A stretch of 64,000 bases of DNA from Motacilla alba alba. Lineage: Eukaryota; Chordata; Aves; Passeriformes; Motacillidae. The stretch lies in the NCBI RefSeq assembly GCF_015832195.1, contig NC_052030.1, forward strand, positions 9,009,439 to 9,073,438, written 5' to 3'. The notes beneath the pieces are model-generated. The model worked only from the letters and a program-made list of their open reading frames with translations. It was not told the DNA's origin and did no database searches. Shown piece by piece: positions 23,085 through 34,645 of the stretch. Every line of letters starts with the position of its first letter. The first letter of the stretch is position 1. The position numbers and the translations under genes were made by a program.

Positions 23085-23480
23085 TGAAACCTCAGTGAGA
23101 TGTGACGAAGATGGGGAAGGGTCACATGAGGAGCAGCTGAGGGAGCAGGAGGGGATCAGCCTGGAGAAAAGGAGGCTCAGGGGGGACCTTGTGGCTCTCC
23201 ACAACTCCCTGACAGGCTGGTGCAGCCAGGGAGGTTTGGAAGAAGCATTATGGCAAGAGGAAATGGCCTCAAGTGGCTCCTTACCCTAAAGGGCTGCGCA
23301 GCCCTGGCTCAGCTGCCCCAGGCAGCGTGGGGTCACCATTCCTGGCAGGATATAAGAGACATGTGGATGTGGCACTTGGGGGAATTGGGTCAGTGGTGGC
23401 CTTGGCAGCACTGGGGGAATGGTTGGACTTTGTGATCTTAGATGTGTTTTCCAACCCAAACGATTCCATGATTCTGCAAG
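23085..23480 (+). mobile_element. CR1 LINE 3' fragment, about 400 bp
   Basis: The plus strand follows the avian CR1 3' end in order: 'gcctggagaaaaggaggctc', 'ggaccttgtggctctccaca', 'gaggaaatggcctcaagtgg', 'catgtggatgtggcacttgg', 'ggttggactttgtgatctta' and the terminal 'gattccatgattctg'. It is 5'-truncated and cannot mobilise. This is the longest plus-strand CR1 copy in the window and retains a near-complete 3' end. Confidence 0.95.
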
Positions 23481-23770
23481 AGACCATATCTGATTCAGCA
23501 TTATTATTAATCCCATATGTAGCTTATGAAGGGAGGAAAGGCAGTAATTAAGTGCAGTCATAAGTTAAAAGAATTGACCGTGTGTTTCTTGCTCGCCTGA
23601 TCTCTGGCAGCGCCTCGTGTTTACTCAGTCATTTGCTGCTGGTTCTGTAACCCTGTGTGCTCCCCTTGTCCCAGCCCTGGGCATACTCAGGGGATGCCCT
23701 TCAGCTCCCAAAGTTCTCCTCAAAAAATGGAAGAAATCAACTAAGGACTAGAAAAAGGGTGGGGAAAATT
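23481..23770. other. Non-coding stretch, nothing recognised
   Basis: Unique sequence between the CR1 end and an A-rich tract. Confidence 0.5.
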
Positions 23771-23880
23771 CAGAAGAGCAAAAGGAACTGGCAAAAAACC
23801 AAAAAAACTCAAAAAACCCCAAAAAACAAACCAACAACAAAACCCCAAACCTAAAGCAAACAGAAAAACCCCAAACCCTG
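23771..23880 (+). repeat. A/C-rich low-complexity tract
   Basis: Adenine runs interspersed with CC and CCC ('ccaaaaaactcaaaaaaccc', 'aacaaaaccccaaac') fill the interval. It gives spurious lysine/asparagine/threonine frames and the complementary Phe/Cys-rich frames. Confidence 0.9.
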
Positions 23881-25060
23881 ATGGGCAGCAAGATACAAAG
23901 ATGTAGACAGCAAATACCTTCAGGAAGATGGTGACATTGGCAATGGCACAGACTGTCATGGTCCAGCACAGGGCAGGGTGGGGCAGGGAGCCCCCAGGAG
24001 CCCCCAGGAGCCCAGGAAGAGCCCCAGAGCCTGGCTACAGCTCAGCATGTGGCTACAGGACTCGCAGCTGGCCTTTAAAGGTTGTGGGGGGCTTGTTCCT
24101 GCAATCCTGCTCCTCACAGGTGGCAACCTGGGGCGGGTGAAGCAGGACCCAGGGTGGGGGGTCTTAGCTCTGTGGGAAACTGGGTTTGGGTAAATTTCGT
24201 GTGGGTTGTCCTTGTAGTTAGGAGATGGCTTCTGGGCAAGGAATAAATATGATTTTAGTCCTTTTTTTACACACAGAAATGTGTGCCTTCTGGAAGATGC
24301 TGGTGTATGAATGTTGGTGGGGATGGTGCCCAGCTGTAGTGAGAGAGTGAAGTCTCTGCTCTTGGGAGCTCCTCTGCAGCTGTTCTCGGAGACCACTGGG
24401 AAAGGTCCTGCTAGACTGAGAGCAAGGTGACCCTTTTGGGAAAGAGCACCAATTATTAGCAGTATCCTGGGAAGTCATGAGCCCTGAGGAGAACATGCAC
24501 CTCAGTCTGGGTCTACTGCAGCCACTTCCCAGGTGTTCCTAGATTTGTCTCCAGGTCTCTGAAATAAGGATGAGTTCTGAGCTCTCTCTGAGTTGTTCCT
24601 CTCCCTCAGGCACTAGAGGGATTTGGGTTTGTCCCTGCCTCTGGCCACTCCTCACTGTCTCTGTCACACCATGGTCACTTTGGATGTTCTCTGGTCCCTC
24701 CTGACACTCTCCAGTCCCTCTGGCCTCTCTGGTGGCTCTGCCACCTCCCTTTAGCCACTCTCTGGCACCTCCAGCCCCTCTCTGGTGGCACTGTCACACC
24801 ACGGTCCCTCTGGTGGCTCTGCTTTCCCACCCGGCCCTCCTGCCCCGGCGGTTGTGGCTGCTCCTCCATGCCGAGGATCAGTTTTCAGCCAGCCCCGCGC
24901 TTTGCCCTCAGTCAGACTATTTAGTCTGGTTTTGGTGACCCTGTCTGACTGCTGGGGAAGGAGCTCTCAGGTTTCTCTTTTCTCTGCAATCACTACACTT
25001 TTTTTTAAACAAATACCTTTGCGCCTCAGTCTCTCAGACAGGCTTAAGGTGGTCCCATTT
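23881..25060. other. Non-coding stretch with degenerate short tandem repeats
   Basis: A two-copy 'gagcccccag' repeat lies at about 23989-24010. A degenerate CTCTGGTGGC/CACTGTCACACCA-type repeat lies at about 24655-24820. The rest is unique GC-rich DNA with no recognised gene. Confidence 0.45.
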
Positions 25061-25477
25061 GCCTTCCTCATGTGAGGAGACACGCTGGGAGTAGCCCTGG
25101 GATTTGCATTCCTTCGCTCTTGTGCTGTGGGAGTGCAGGGTTACCCTCCCTTATAAATCGCTGTGCAGTGGCCATGCAGGGCTAATATTTACAAACCCCC
25201 CCCTGAAAACTGAGGAATACCCCTGCTTAACATCCAGGCAGGGCTTATCTCTGAGCACGAAAGCAAAGACACTGCTCGAGTTTTCTTTGGAGAAGTAATG
25301 ATATAATTTTTGATTCGACTAATACGTGCTGGAAAAGCCCCTTGTGTTTTAAATGTGAATTCCAAAAGATTTAAAAATAGCCACAAAATATTTTCTTTGT
25401 GCTGTTCACACTGTCCACGGAGGCCCTGTGGCCCTGCATTGTGAACTGGGGGCTGAGTCAGCAGGATGGACTCTGTG
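25061..25477. other. Mixed stretch with an octamer site
   Basis: An exact ATTTGCAT (reverse POU octamer) is at 25102-25109. AT-rich sequence at 25290-25400 leads into the tetranucleotide array. No gene. Confidence 0.45.
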
Positions 25478-26219
25478 AGATGGAGGATGGATGGATGGAT
25501 GGATGGATGGAGGGATGGATGGATGGATGGATGGATGGATGGATGGATGGAGGGATGGATGGATGGATGGATGGATGGATGGATGGATGGATGGATGGAG
25601 GGATGGATGGATGGATGGATGGATGGATGGATGGATGGATGGATGGATGGATGGATGATGGATGGGAGGGAGGGATGGATGGATGGAGGGATGGATGGAT
25701 GGATGGATGGATGGATGGATGGATGGATGGAGGGGTGGATGGAGGGATGGAAGGATGGATGGATGGAGGATGGAGGATGGATGGATGGATGGATGGATGG
25801 ATGGATGGATGGATGGATGGATGATGGATGGGAGGGAGGGATGGAGGGATGGATGGATGGATGGATGGATGGATGGATGGATGGATGGATGGATGGATGA
25901 TGGATGGGAGGGAGGGATGGAGGGATGGATGGATGGATGGAGGATGGAGGGATGGATGGATGGATGGATGGATGATGGATGGGAGGGAGGGAGGGATGGA
26001 TGGATGGATGGATGGATGGAGGGATGGATGGAGGGGTGGATGGAGGGATGGAAGGATGGATGGATGGAGGATGGAGGATGGATGGATGGATGGATGGATG
26101 GGAGGGAGGGATGGATGGATGGATGGATGGATGGATGGATGGATGGATGGATGGATGATGGATGGGAGGGAGGGATGGAGGGATGGATGGATGGATAGAT
26201 GGATGGATGGATGGATGGT
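25478..26219 (+). repeat. (GGAT)n tetranucleotide array, about 740 bp
   Basis: The array is built mostly of GGAT units with GGGA, GGATGAT and GAGGGAGG variants. The variant blocks recur in order. A distinctive segment beginning 'aggggtggatggagggatgg' at 25731 is repeated at 26032, giving a higher-order period of about 301 bases. Conceptual translations are Met-Asp-Gly-Trp repeats on plus and Ile-His-Pro-Ser repeats on minus. They are artefacts of the repeat. Confidence 0.98.
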
Positions 26220-26760
26220 GGCTGCAGTGCTCATCACTCCATTTTGGTTTAATTGCTAAGCTCCATTTGAAGGAGTTGATCACTCATCAAGGGTTTTTCC
26301 TGCAGCATTCACAATCCAACCGCTACCCAAGGCACAGGGCAGCGCTTTACAAAAACGAGGCTCTGGAATGGGTTAAAAGTGTAAAATCTCTAACAAAAAC
26401 CAAGCAAAGAGTCGATTTAACAATGAAATATAAGGGCCTGGTGCTGTATCATACCCAATTTGTGGAGCTTCACACTCTGAGCAGTGAAAGCGCTGATGGT
26501 GCCTGGGCTGGGGAGGCCTTGCATTGATCAGGAAAGAAAAGTGAGGCAGCTCCTGGTGCTGGGAGAGCAGGATCCATCCCGATTTATTGGGCTGCCAGGA
26601 AGCACAGAGCGCTGGATGCAGATCGTTCAGCTGCTGCGTGCTAATGAAGGCTGCATTAATTACCCACTGTGGATTGATTTTCATGATTTGTCTGTCTGGG
26701 CCTCTCAAATGGGTCTGAAGGAACTTGGTGCTTGACCTTCACTGTGTTCAATGAGAGCAG
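26220..26760. other. Mixed unique stretch, partly AT-rich
   Basis: AT-containing sub-blocks (for example 'gcgtgctaatgaaggctgca' and 'ttaattacccactgtggatt' near 26635-26675) resemble candidate regulatory sequence. The rest is mixed. No gene recognised. Confidence 0.4.
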
Positions 26761-27130
26761 GGAGATGCCTCGTTCCCCAGGCTTTGCAGGGAAAAAGACA
26801 TTTCTAGGACGTGTCCCAGCCCCAGGGACATTCCCGGGAACAGCCCTGGCCCTGGGGGGATCTTCCTACCACAGGGATGAGGTTGGGGTTGTTTTTACTG
26901 CAATGGCTTTGCAGGGAACAGGGGGAGACCTCCCAGCTTGGAAGGACAAGGTCTGGGGTGGGAGCCCAGGTGCTCACCCCCGACCCCAAGCACTCACTGC
27001 AGGCCCTGGGTGCCCATCCCAGCTCCTGAGTGCTCATCCCAGATCTGGGCAGTTCTGGGGGACATTAGTGGGAGAAATTCCAGCAAATTGATTCTAAAAG
27101 GTGTTCAGAGGGGTCCCTGCACCCCCTCCA
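26761..27130. other. GC-rich stretch, nothing recognised
   Basis: GC-rich unique sequence with degenerate 'gtgctcatcccag'-like repeats at about 26950-27050. No gene. Confidence 0.5.
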
Positions 27131-27320
27131 CTGCACCGCCCAGAAGCTTTTCAAGTGGAACAGCCTGCAGCTATTACAATAAACACCTCAGCCGCAACCT
27201 GGCTCTCATTTGCATATTAGCAGCCTTAATTTTGATGAAATATGCAAATGTATGCAAAATGAAATTCATCTCATAATGACACAAGGCGATTAAACAATTT
27301 TTATGCTTAAATATTCTGTT
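27131..27320. promoter_or_regulatory. Candidate POU-octamer enhancer
   Basis: An exact ATTTGCAT at 27208-27215 faces an exact ATGCAAAT at 27242-27249, and a near-octamer ATGCAAAA follows at 27252-27259. Between and around them are 'gcagccttaattttgatgaa' and 'gcgattaaacaatttttatg'. Inverted, closely spaced octamers are known binding arrangements for POU-domain factors, often with SOX partners. Binding and conservation have not been tested. Confidence 0.5.
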
Positions 27321-27680
27321 TAATGAAATCAAACAGACCCATGCGTGTGACAAATTTGCCTCAGCATGGAGAAATTAGTGGATATCAAAAAACTACCCCA
27401 GAATCCCAAACGTGGGCCACAGTGTGCTGGGCATTGAAATCACCTCTTCAGCGGGAAAACAATGGGGTTCCTGATAACCAAAGGAGCTGGAAATCACATT
27501 ACAGAGAAGCACTAAAATAAGTTAGTGGCAAGGCACTTTGTTTCCTACTCTCCAAAGAAATCCCCTTCTCCGTCCATCTTTTATTGATGTTCCAGATGTT
27601 AAATGGAGAAGACACGCTTGCTGGTTCTTTGTGGATATTTTTGTGTTTTGAATAAAAAGGTGATCATGTAACAGCTGCAA
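27321..27680. other. Mixed, moderately AT-rich stretch
   Basis: Unique sequence with 'cttaaatattctgtttaatg' just upstream. It may extend the preceding island. No gene recognised. Confidence 0.4.
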
Positions 27681-29335
27681 TCAGTGTCCAGGGTGGGTCT
27701 GGCATTGCTGGGTGGGTCATGTGGCACAGGGGGTATGGGGTGCCGTGCTGTGCTGAGCAGTGGAGAGCTCAGAGTCTCTGCAGGGACCTGCTGTGGATCT
27801 CCTTGGGTCCCTTGTGGCAGTCCTGGGACAGCCCAGAGCATGGGCAGGCTCTGCAGGACTCAGCATCAAACTGAGTCAGATCAGCCTTGGTCCCACGGAC
27901 TGAAATGACAGCAGGGTTGGAAACTATCTTTGCTTTCCATCCGTCATTGCAGACTCATCCCAGATTTTCTGTCTGAAATCTTTTTTACCTCTCCCATCCA
28001 GATCGTCCTGTTTCCTCCCTCTCACTCCCTCCCGTCTCGGCTGTTCCAGCTGTGCTCTCTCTCAGCCGTGTTTCTCTTGGTTGTATCCTGCATTGCCCTA
28101 ATTCTTCCAAGTTCCATGACTTTTGCTGTTGGGGTATGTGCAGCTCATCCCAACTCAGCCCCGCTGAGTCTCACCTGTAAATTTTATCCACAGTGTGTTT
28201 GTTGTCCCTTTCAGGGTATGAATGTTGCCTATAAACCCCATGGGCCCAGTGCCGCTGCCCCTCATTCCCCCATGGCACTCTTCCTGCTGCTCCAGCTCAG
28301 CTCCAGCTCTCCAAGCTCGGGCTCTGGAGCTGTCACACACCCACCCAAGGCTCTGTGCATCTGGAAATGCCATTGTGCCTCCTGATTCACAGCGGGGCTT
28401 TAACTACTGCTCTCTCCTTCTGGCCTTCCCCTCCCCTCAGCAGCGTGTCCCCGACTTCCCCTCCTCTCCTTCTGGGCTGTCACAGTGTAATTGATGATTT
28501 TAGGGAGTAGTTGACTCAGGCTGCCTGGTTTTGCTCTGTGAGTTCATTCCTGAGGCCGGTGCCTCGCTGTCGGAGCGTGGGGCCGGGGCTGGGTGCACCC
28601 GGGCTCCGCTGGTCCCGTGGAAATCCATGGATTCACGGTTTGTCCTGATGGACCAAGGGCATCCCAGGGAGCAAAGCATGCCATGCCGCGCTGTGCCACG
28701 CTGTGCCACACTGCCATGCCGAGCTGTGCTGCACAGACCCACCTCCCCACGCCTCAGCCCAGCCAACAGCTCCTGGGAGCTGCACAAGCAGTTTTGCCCC
28801 CTTCCACCTCCCCTAGTGAGACCCTAGCCCCCTGCAGCCCCAGCAAAGGGATGGGCAGGCTCAGTGCCTCTGCCCCCTCCCGGCTGCCCTGGCCCAGGCT
28901 GCCTTGCCCTGTGCCAGAACTGACAGAGGCTGGAGCTGGGAGCTGCAGAGTGGGAGCCCTGCCAGGCCTCATAGCACAGCCGTGATGTAAGAGCAGAGAG
29001 TCAGCAAAACCCCCTGCACGAGCAGAGTTAACCCTCACGGCAGGATTTGCTGGGACACTCCTGAATGAGGGCTGGCACCTCATCTCTGGGCACCCACCCT
29101 GCTCTGCTGGCACCCTGGGCACCCCTGGGCACTGCTGGGCACATTTTCCACACCGAATGCCAGTGTCTGGTCCATTCCCAGGTGGTGTGACTGGACTGTT
29201 CCCAGGCCACTCTGTGCCACCTGTGCCAGGTAGGCATCCTTGGGCTTCCTGCAGCCCAGTCCTGGCATCCCTCAGTGGGTGCCAGTGCCACTGTCCCAGC
29301 TCACGCTCTGCCTGTCCTCTGCATTTCAATAATTC
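27681..29335. other. GC-rich stretch with degenerate short repeats
   Basis: No gene recognised. Degenerate tandem words lie at 28676-28735 ('ctgtgccacgctgtgccaca') and at 29090-29145 ('ctgggcacccctgggcactg'). Overlapping open frames up to 196 codons on both strands at 28590-29344 have no recognisable domains. Confidence 0.5.
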
Positions 29336-29720
29336 CTGAGGCAACAGGTTATGGGCTGAGAAGTTCTTAAATTATCTGAGCAAGTTTATGAACTTTCACA
29401 TGGCATGGAATGGATGTGATATTTCCTCTCCATAATAAATGTTCATCAGAAATTACTTGATCCAAACAACCTTGTGCTACAAAGCCACCGGGCCATGAAA
29501 AACCTTTGACAAAACAATCTCCTTTCAACGTGGCTTTGCTGGAATTAGGGCTGATTGTGATCGGATGTCTCAGTATTCCGACCTTGTTATATTCCCATTA
29601 TTTTGACAATTCACTGATTATTTGCAATATTTCACTCTGGATGAGTATTCTCACACAGTGAGGTACCTGCAAGCGCTGGGTTCATTTTTCTGTATGGATT
29701 TGGCTTGATCAGGAAGATGT
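29336..29720. promoter_or_regulatory. AT-rich island, candidate conserved non-coding element
   Basis: A sharp change to unique AT-rich sequence carrying 'ctccataataaatgttcatc', 'gctggaattagggctgattg', 'ccattattttgacaattcac' and 'gattatttgcaatatttcac'. There is no repeat content. It is a strong candidate for a conserved enhancer on texture. Conservation is untested. Confidence 0.45.
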
Positions 29721-30470
29721 GATGAGCTGTCTGCTTCCCCTGCTGCACTTTCTAAACAAACCATTCTGGGCTCACGAGAAAGGATGCAGGAAGATGTTCT
29801 TCATCCAGGGAGCATCCAGTGGAAATGTGCCTCGTTTTTTAATGGCTGAAACGTGCACTGTGCTGAGCCCTGCTGGCGCTGGAGTTCAGCAGCTCCCTTC
29901 CAGCAGCCAGGAACTGCCCTTGCAGGTGCCTGGGGAGCGCTGGGAGCACTGGGAAACACTGGGAGCAATCCTTGACCTGTCTGCCTGTGCTTCCTACACT
30001 GAGGAGTTTTCTTCAGGGACCAGACAAGCAATGCCTAAATAAATAGTCCAAGTGGATGCAATTCCAAGCTCATATCATGTTACAGTAATCAGAGGATAAA
30101 ATTGTTTTTCTCTGTGACCTTGTTACAACCATTTGCGAAGTCTGTGGAGAAAACTGCATGTCTAAATCAATCCTCCCTGTGGAGAGTGTCGCTGCTCCTC
30201 TCAGAAGGCAATTAAAAAGGAGGTTTAGCTGGAGAAGGGGCTGAGGGAGCCTGTGGTGCTGTGGGGACTCTTGGAGAAGTTGGTCCAGGACCTGCACTGG
30301 GGGCCATCCCATCCTGGAGGGATCAGGACATGCTGTGGGTGGGGCCAATATCCCTGTAAATCGATTTGCTTTTGATAGAGTGAGCTTGAGTTTATTGTAA
30401 AACTCCCGGCACAATTGGAGGGCTGCCTGCTATTATCAGTCCAAATAAATATGGGTTAACAACAAATTTG
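29721..30470. other. Mixed stretch with AT-rich patches
   Basis: A short 'actgggag' tandem lies at 29938-29965. AT-rich patches at about 30030-30180 ('cagtaatcagaggataaaat') and 30355-30470 may be regulatory. No gene recognised. Confidence 0.4.
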
Positions 30471-32060
30471 AAACATCTGCTGGGGCTGCAGCCATCTCTG
30501 CTAGGATGTTCCCAGTCCAGTGCTTCATGTGAGGGAGGTGGTGGTAGTCCCAGCTCCAAGGGATGTGTGCAGGGAACATCAGCCACCACCCAGCAGGTCT
30601 GACTGGTCCTGCTGGGACTCTGGCTCCTGTGGGATCTCCAGTTCTCCAGTTCTGTGGGCCCTTCCCGTCACACAGCAGTGCTGGGGACGGTGTGGTGCCA
30701 GCCACCAGACCCCAGTGCAGAGCCCCCAATGCCATGAGGCTGGTGATGCTCAGGGCCCTGGGATGAAGTAAACAGGATTTGTACCTGGCACATCTCAGGC
30801 TTTAGAGCCATTTCCAGGCTTCTCCTGCACCAAAGAGCTGAAACCTGAGGGAAAAGCCTGCCAAGAGAGCAGCTGAGGACCATGATGCAGCTCTCGGTGC
30901 TGGCTGGTGCTCTGGAGCAATGTGGGCCTCCCCAGCACCCGAGGGTCAGAGAGGCTGAGGCAGAGCCCTTGGAGATGAGATGAAGGCAGCAGGAGGGAGA
31001 GAGGGAGGGAGGGAAGAAGGGAGGGCTTTCTCACAGGAACCTTGTGGGAAAAGCAAAACCTCTTGTCGTGGTTCACTGCCTGCCCGTCTAATGCTGTCCC
31101 CGAGGGAGCCGGTCAGGCGCCATAAAACCAGGCAATTTGCCCCGGAAATAGGTGAAGAGATGGAAATGTGCTGAGGCGATGTAAATGTGCCACCCCGCAG
31201 GGGCCGGGGTCCCACCGGGCAGCTGCTGCACGGGGAAGGTGTCCCGCGGTGCCTGGGACAGGGGCTGCCCGAGGGGAAACCCCTGCCGTGGCAATGTGGG
31301 GGATTTCAGGGCAGGGCTGCCCTGAGTCTCCTCCTTGCCCATGGCACAGCAGGGACCCCCCTGGCCGTGCTGGTGCTGTGGCCCCGGGGTTTGGGGCACC
31401 CCGGTGCTTGCAGAGCATCCCCAGGACTCTGGAGGGGTGCTCAGTGCCGTGCCCCCAGCCGGGAGCACTTGCAGTGGGCAGCTCACATCCTTCCACAGTC
31501 CTGCCTGGAGGGTCCCAACCCTTGGACAGATGCACCCAGTGAGGGAGCCTGGAATTCAGCTGGAAATCAGCCTGAAAATCAGCCCGAAAATCAGCTCAGC
31601 CCAGCAGCCAAACTCAGACGTGGTTTTGGTGGCAGCTGAATACGAGCAAGGCTGGGAACCACAGCATCAGCTGGTGTTGGTGCAGGGCTGAGTGGGGCCT
31701 CGGGGCTGCTGGTGCCACAAGCAGTTCTGCTGATTTTTGGATGTTTGGGATGCTCAGTGCTGACTAAACAATAACTCAGTGCCGGGGAGGAGCGCGGTCG
31801 GGGCACGCTGTAAATCCAGCCCTGGAGGATGTCACGGAGATGAGATCCGCCTGAACCTCACGCACCAGGAATTCAAGAAAGCCACCTTGGCCACCCTCAT
31901 CCTTCCTCCCACGGTGCCTGAGACAGGCCAGACCCTGTCAGCTGGGATCTGCCTGGATCCTCCTAAATCAGCGCTCTGCTCTGCCTGTTCCTGAGCACAA
32001 TCCTATCTCCTGGCTGTTGGACTGCGGCCAAACGCAATCACTTCTCTGAAAGACTCGCTA
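30471..32060. other. GC-rich stretch, nothing recognised
   Basis: Purine-rich 'gagggagggagggaagaagg' at about 31000-31025, and a three-copy 12-13 bp repeat of 'aaaatcagcc'-type units at 31562-31600. Overlapping open frames are without recognisable domains. Confidence 0.5.
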
Positions 32061-33100
32061 AATATGTTCAGCAAAAGAATTTAATTAGCCCCTTTCTCTT
32101 CCACATGAAGGTTTTTAAGAAAATAAAAAAAAAAGAGGGGGGGGAAATAAAGGAAAAGAAAGAAGATCCCTGTCTCCCCAGTCCATTTTCTCAGCTCGTG
32201 GTTGCAGTCCTGCTGCTCTGCTCAGGATTTCAGCATGTCTCGCTTGGCTTGCCAAGGCCTAGAGAGCAGAACGTGGTCCTGCCCCTGCACGGAGCTCTCC
32301 AGGAGTCCCAGAGGGAAGAGCTGTGCATCCCTGCTCCTGTCCAAGGAGGCCATTTACTGGGGCTTGGAGACGAAAGGATTGTTTGGTTGAGATTTTTGTT
32401 TTCAGCCTGAACTCCTGCATGGGATGAATCATAGCTGCGTGCGTCTGGCTGAGCTACAGGGCTCTGTCGAATACAGGGGAACACAGAGACCAGCACACGT
32501 CCCTGCCAGGAGAGCTCCTCTCAGATTCCCTGTGTCCCTGCCATCCTGCTCCTCCCCCGTGCGAGGGGGAAGGAGAGCATCTCCTGAAGCGGCTCCAGGT
32601 GGGGGCTGCAGGCAGGGAGGGCAGGAGCTGTGGCATGCAGGGGGCTGTGCCCGGAAGGTGCCTGGTGCTGTTTGTCCAACCAACCCCTCTTGCTGTGGGG
32701 ATCCGAGGCATCCCCATCCGAGGGGTGGGGGGCAGGCGGGGGCTGGGGGCGGGCTGGCTTCTCCTCCTGGCTAAGAATGAGGACCCTGCAGCACTGATGC
32801 CACCACTGGGGCTTGAGGCTGGTGTCTAGACTGGGATAAACTGTGCCTGTGTCACCCGTGTTGCCAAAACCTCCCCTGATCCTTTCTGTGCGTAGGCAAG
32901 GGCGATGAGAGCATTCCCTTGTGGTTGTTCCAGTTATTTTCACTTGAGTCAGGCTTGGGATTGGGGAAGCAGGACCCGCGTGCTGCAGGGAAAGCAGATC
33001 CCTGTGGATGGAGCTCTGCTCAGCCTGGGGTTCAGGGCATGGCACCCCGTGATCCCACCGGGCTGGCCGAGGTGCTGCTGTCAGGTGAAGCAGTCAGGAA
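32061..33100. other. Mixed to GC-rich stretch, nothing recognised
   Basis: Poly-A/G run at 32120-32160. The rest is GC-rich unique sequence, with a G-quadruplex motif listed separately. Confidence 0.5.
32722..32753 (+). other. G-quadruplex-forming motif
   Basis: G-runs of 4, 6, 5, 5 and 3 within about 32 bases with loops of 1-6 bases satisfy the four-tract rule on the plus strand. Confidence 0.75.
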
Positions 33101-33695
33101 CCAATCTGTGAGGAAATTTATGAAATGTTATGTAACTGCGAGGAACCAAAAGACAGACACTCTTAAAATGATATCCCTGTTAATAATCTCCTTCATCCAT
33201 CACTGCTGCTCAAGGATCCTCTCGCTTTTATGCGGAACATAAATTATTTGGTGGTGGGAGGAGGGGTTCTCCGGGCGGTGGGAATTACAAACAGCTGGTT
33301 GACCACAAATTGCACCTCCTGCATCATCAGCGAGCGCACGTGAGCTCAGCACCAGCCCTGCACGCTGTTTCATGACCAGGGTGGGATATTTTCACCCCGA
33401 CAATGCAGAATCCCTGTTTTTGTGGTACCCACTCTGTGTGTCCTAAGGATGGCACAGCCAGACCCCCACACCATGGCCCCCTCACCCTCCTGTCCAGCAT
33501 CAATCAGGTCCTGGTTTCAAACCTCACCAGGCACATGGAGAGTGTCAGAGCTGGATGTCAGAATCCCCACCCCGAGGGGCCTCAGTTTTAGAGGGACACC
33601 CCACAGCAGTTTCTGAACCCCCTTCTGGTTTCCCGGGTATTTTCCCAGAATCACTCATCACTCCTGCAGCCCTTGGCCATCCCTGCTGTTTCACA
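33101..33695. other. Mixed stretch
   Basis: An AT-rich patch at about 33100-33250 ('ctgttaataatctccttcat', 'cataaattatttggtggtgg') is followed by GC-rich unique sequence. No gene recognised. Confidence 0.4.
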
Positions 33696-34555
33696 GCATC
33701 TGAGCAGCACGGCCAGAGCTAATGCTGATGTTGGCGTTCGTGTGGAGCTAAGGGTTAAGGGGAAGGGATCAAACCACAGAACAGAGAGTGAATGCAGCTT
33801 TTCTTGTTCATGCTGCATTGTGATATATTTAAACTTTCATTTAGCATAAATACTGTAGGTCAAACACCAGACAGATTCACCAATTATATTTTCCCCTATT
33901 AGATGAAATATGTTTCTAATTTGGCCATAGTTTTGTTTTATTAGACCTGTGGCAGTGAGGGTGACCCTGTTTCAAAATAACCTTTTCAGATCATTTAGCC
34001 CTAGTCTTTTGCAAATAGAGTTTGATAAAGCAAAAATGTGCCAGTCTATTTTTTAAGTGAGGGTTATGTGAACCCAATTCCTTCCCCAAGTCAGGCTGGG
34101 GCCCCGCTGGAGCTTGGGAGCCCTTAGGAAAGCGTTATGTTACAGTCACTCCATGTGTGCTCAGCGAGTGCCCCAGCAGAGGAGAGAGAACTCAAATTGT
34201 GTTTATTTTGCACAGCGGATTTGAGCCAGAGGATTTTTGTCTCTTTAAAATGTAATAAAATATGGTACTAGCATTTCCTGGGCTTCCCTGCGTGCTGTTG
34301 GAAGGACAGCAAGGGGCGATGTGCTGACTCCAGCTCCAGATCTCCCTGGTTTTCTTAAAAGCAAGATCCCCAGAGCAGGAACGTCAGGTATCTTTCGGGA
34401 TCAGTTTTTGCTTTTTGTGTGCGGTGAAAACGGGAGAGACGAGTTATTTTTACTTCATGCAATTCCATTTTTCTCCTGGCTTATCTGATCCGCTTATTGT
34501 ACCGAGGGCTTTATTTCCTCCAGGCTCCAAAGGAAAGCTCCGAGCTTGCCGGAGC
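33696..34555. promoter_or_regulatory. Long AT-rich block, candidate enhancer region
   Basis: About 850 bases of unique sequence with 'tgtgatatatttaaactttc' near 33820, 'caccaattatattttcccct' near 33880, 'taaaatgtaataaaatatgg' near 34246, and 'gcttattgtaccgagggctt' near 34492. Few open frames are present. The texture is that of a conserved developmental enhancer block. This is inferred. Confidence 0.4.
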
Positions 34556-34589
34556 CCATTCAGCCTCGGCGTGATAGCATCAGCTCCGA

Positions 34590-34645
34590 CGGCAGCGCTA
34601 TCGCCGCCGTTATCCTGCTATCGCCGCCGCTATCGCGCCGCTGAC
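34590..34645 (+). repeat. Short CpG-rich tandem repeat
   Basis: The word 'gctatcgccgccg' occurs at 34597-34609 and 34617-34629 (20-base spacing), with a shortened copy at 34629-34640. It forms an isolated CpG cluster at the right edge of an AT-rich block. Confidence 0.85.

Noticed and set aside
23950..24020. Possible endogenous retrovirus LTR start ('tgtcatggtccagc')
   Set aside because: No second LTR, primer-binding site, polypurine tract or retroviral reading frame was found.
25458..26283. Very long Ile-His-Pro-Ser and Met-Asp-Gly-Trp open frames
   Set aside because: They are translations of the GGAT tetranucleotide array. A 4-base repeat without stops is open in all frames and shows no non-repeat domain.
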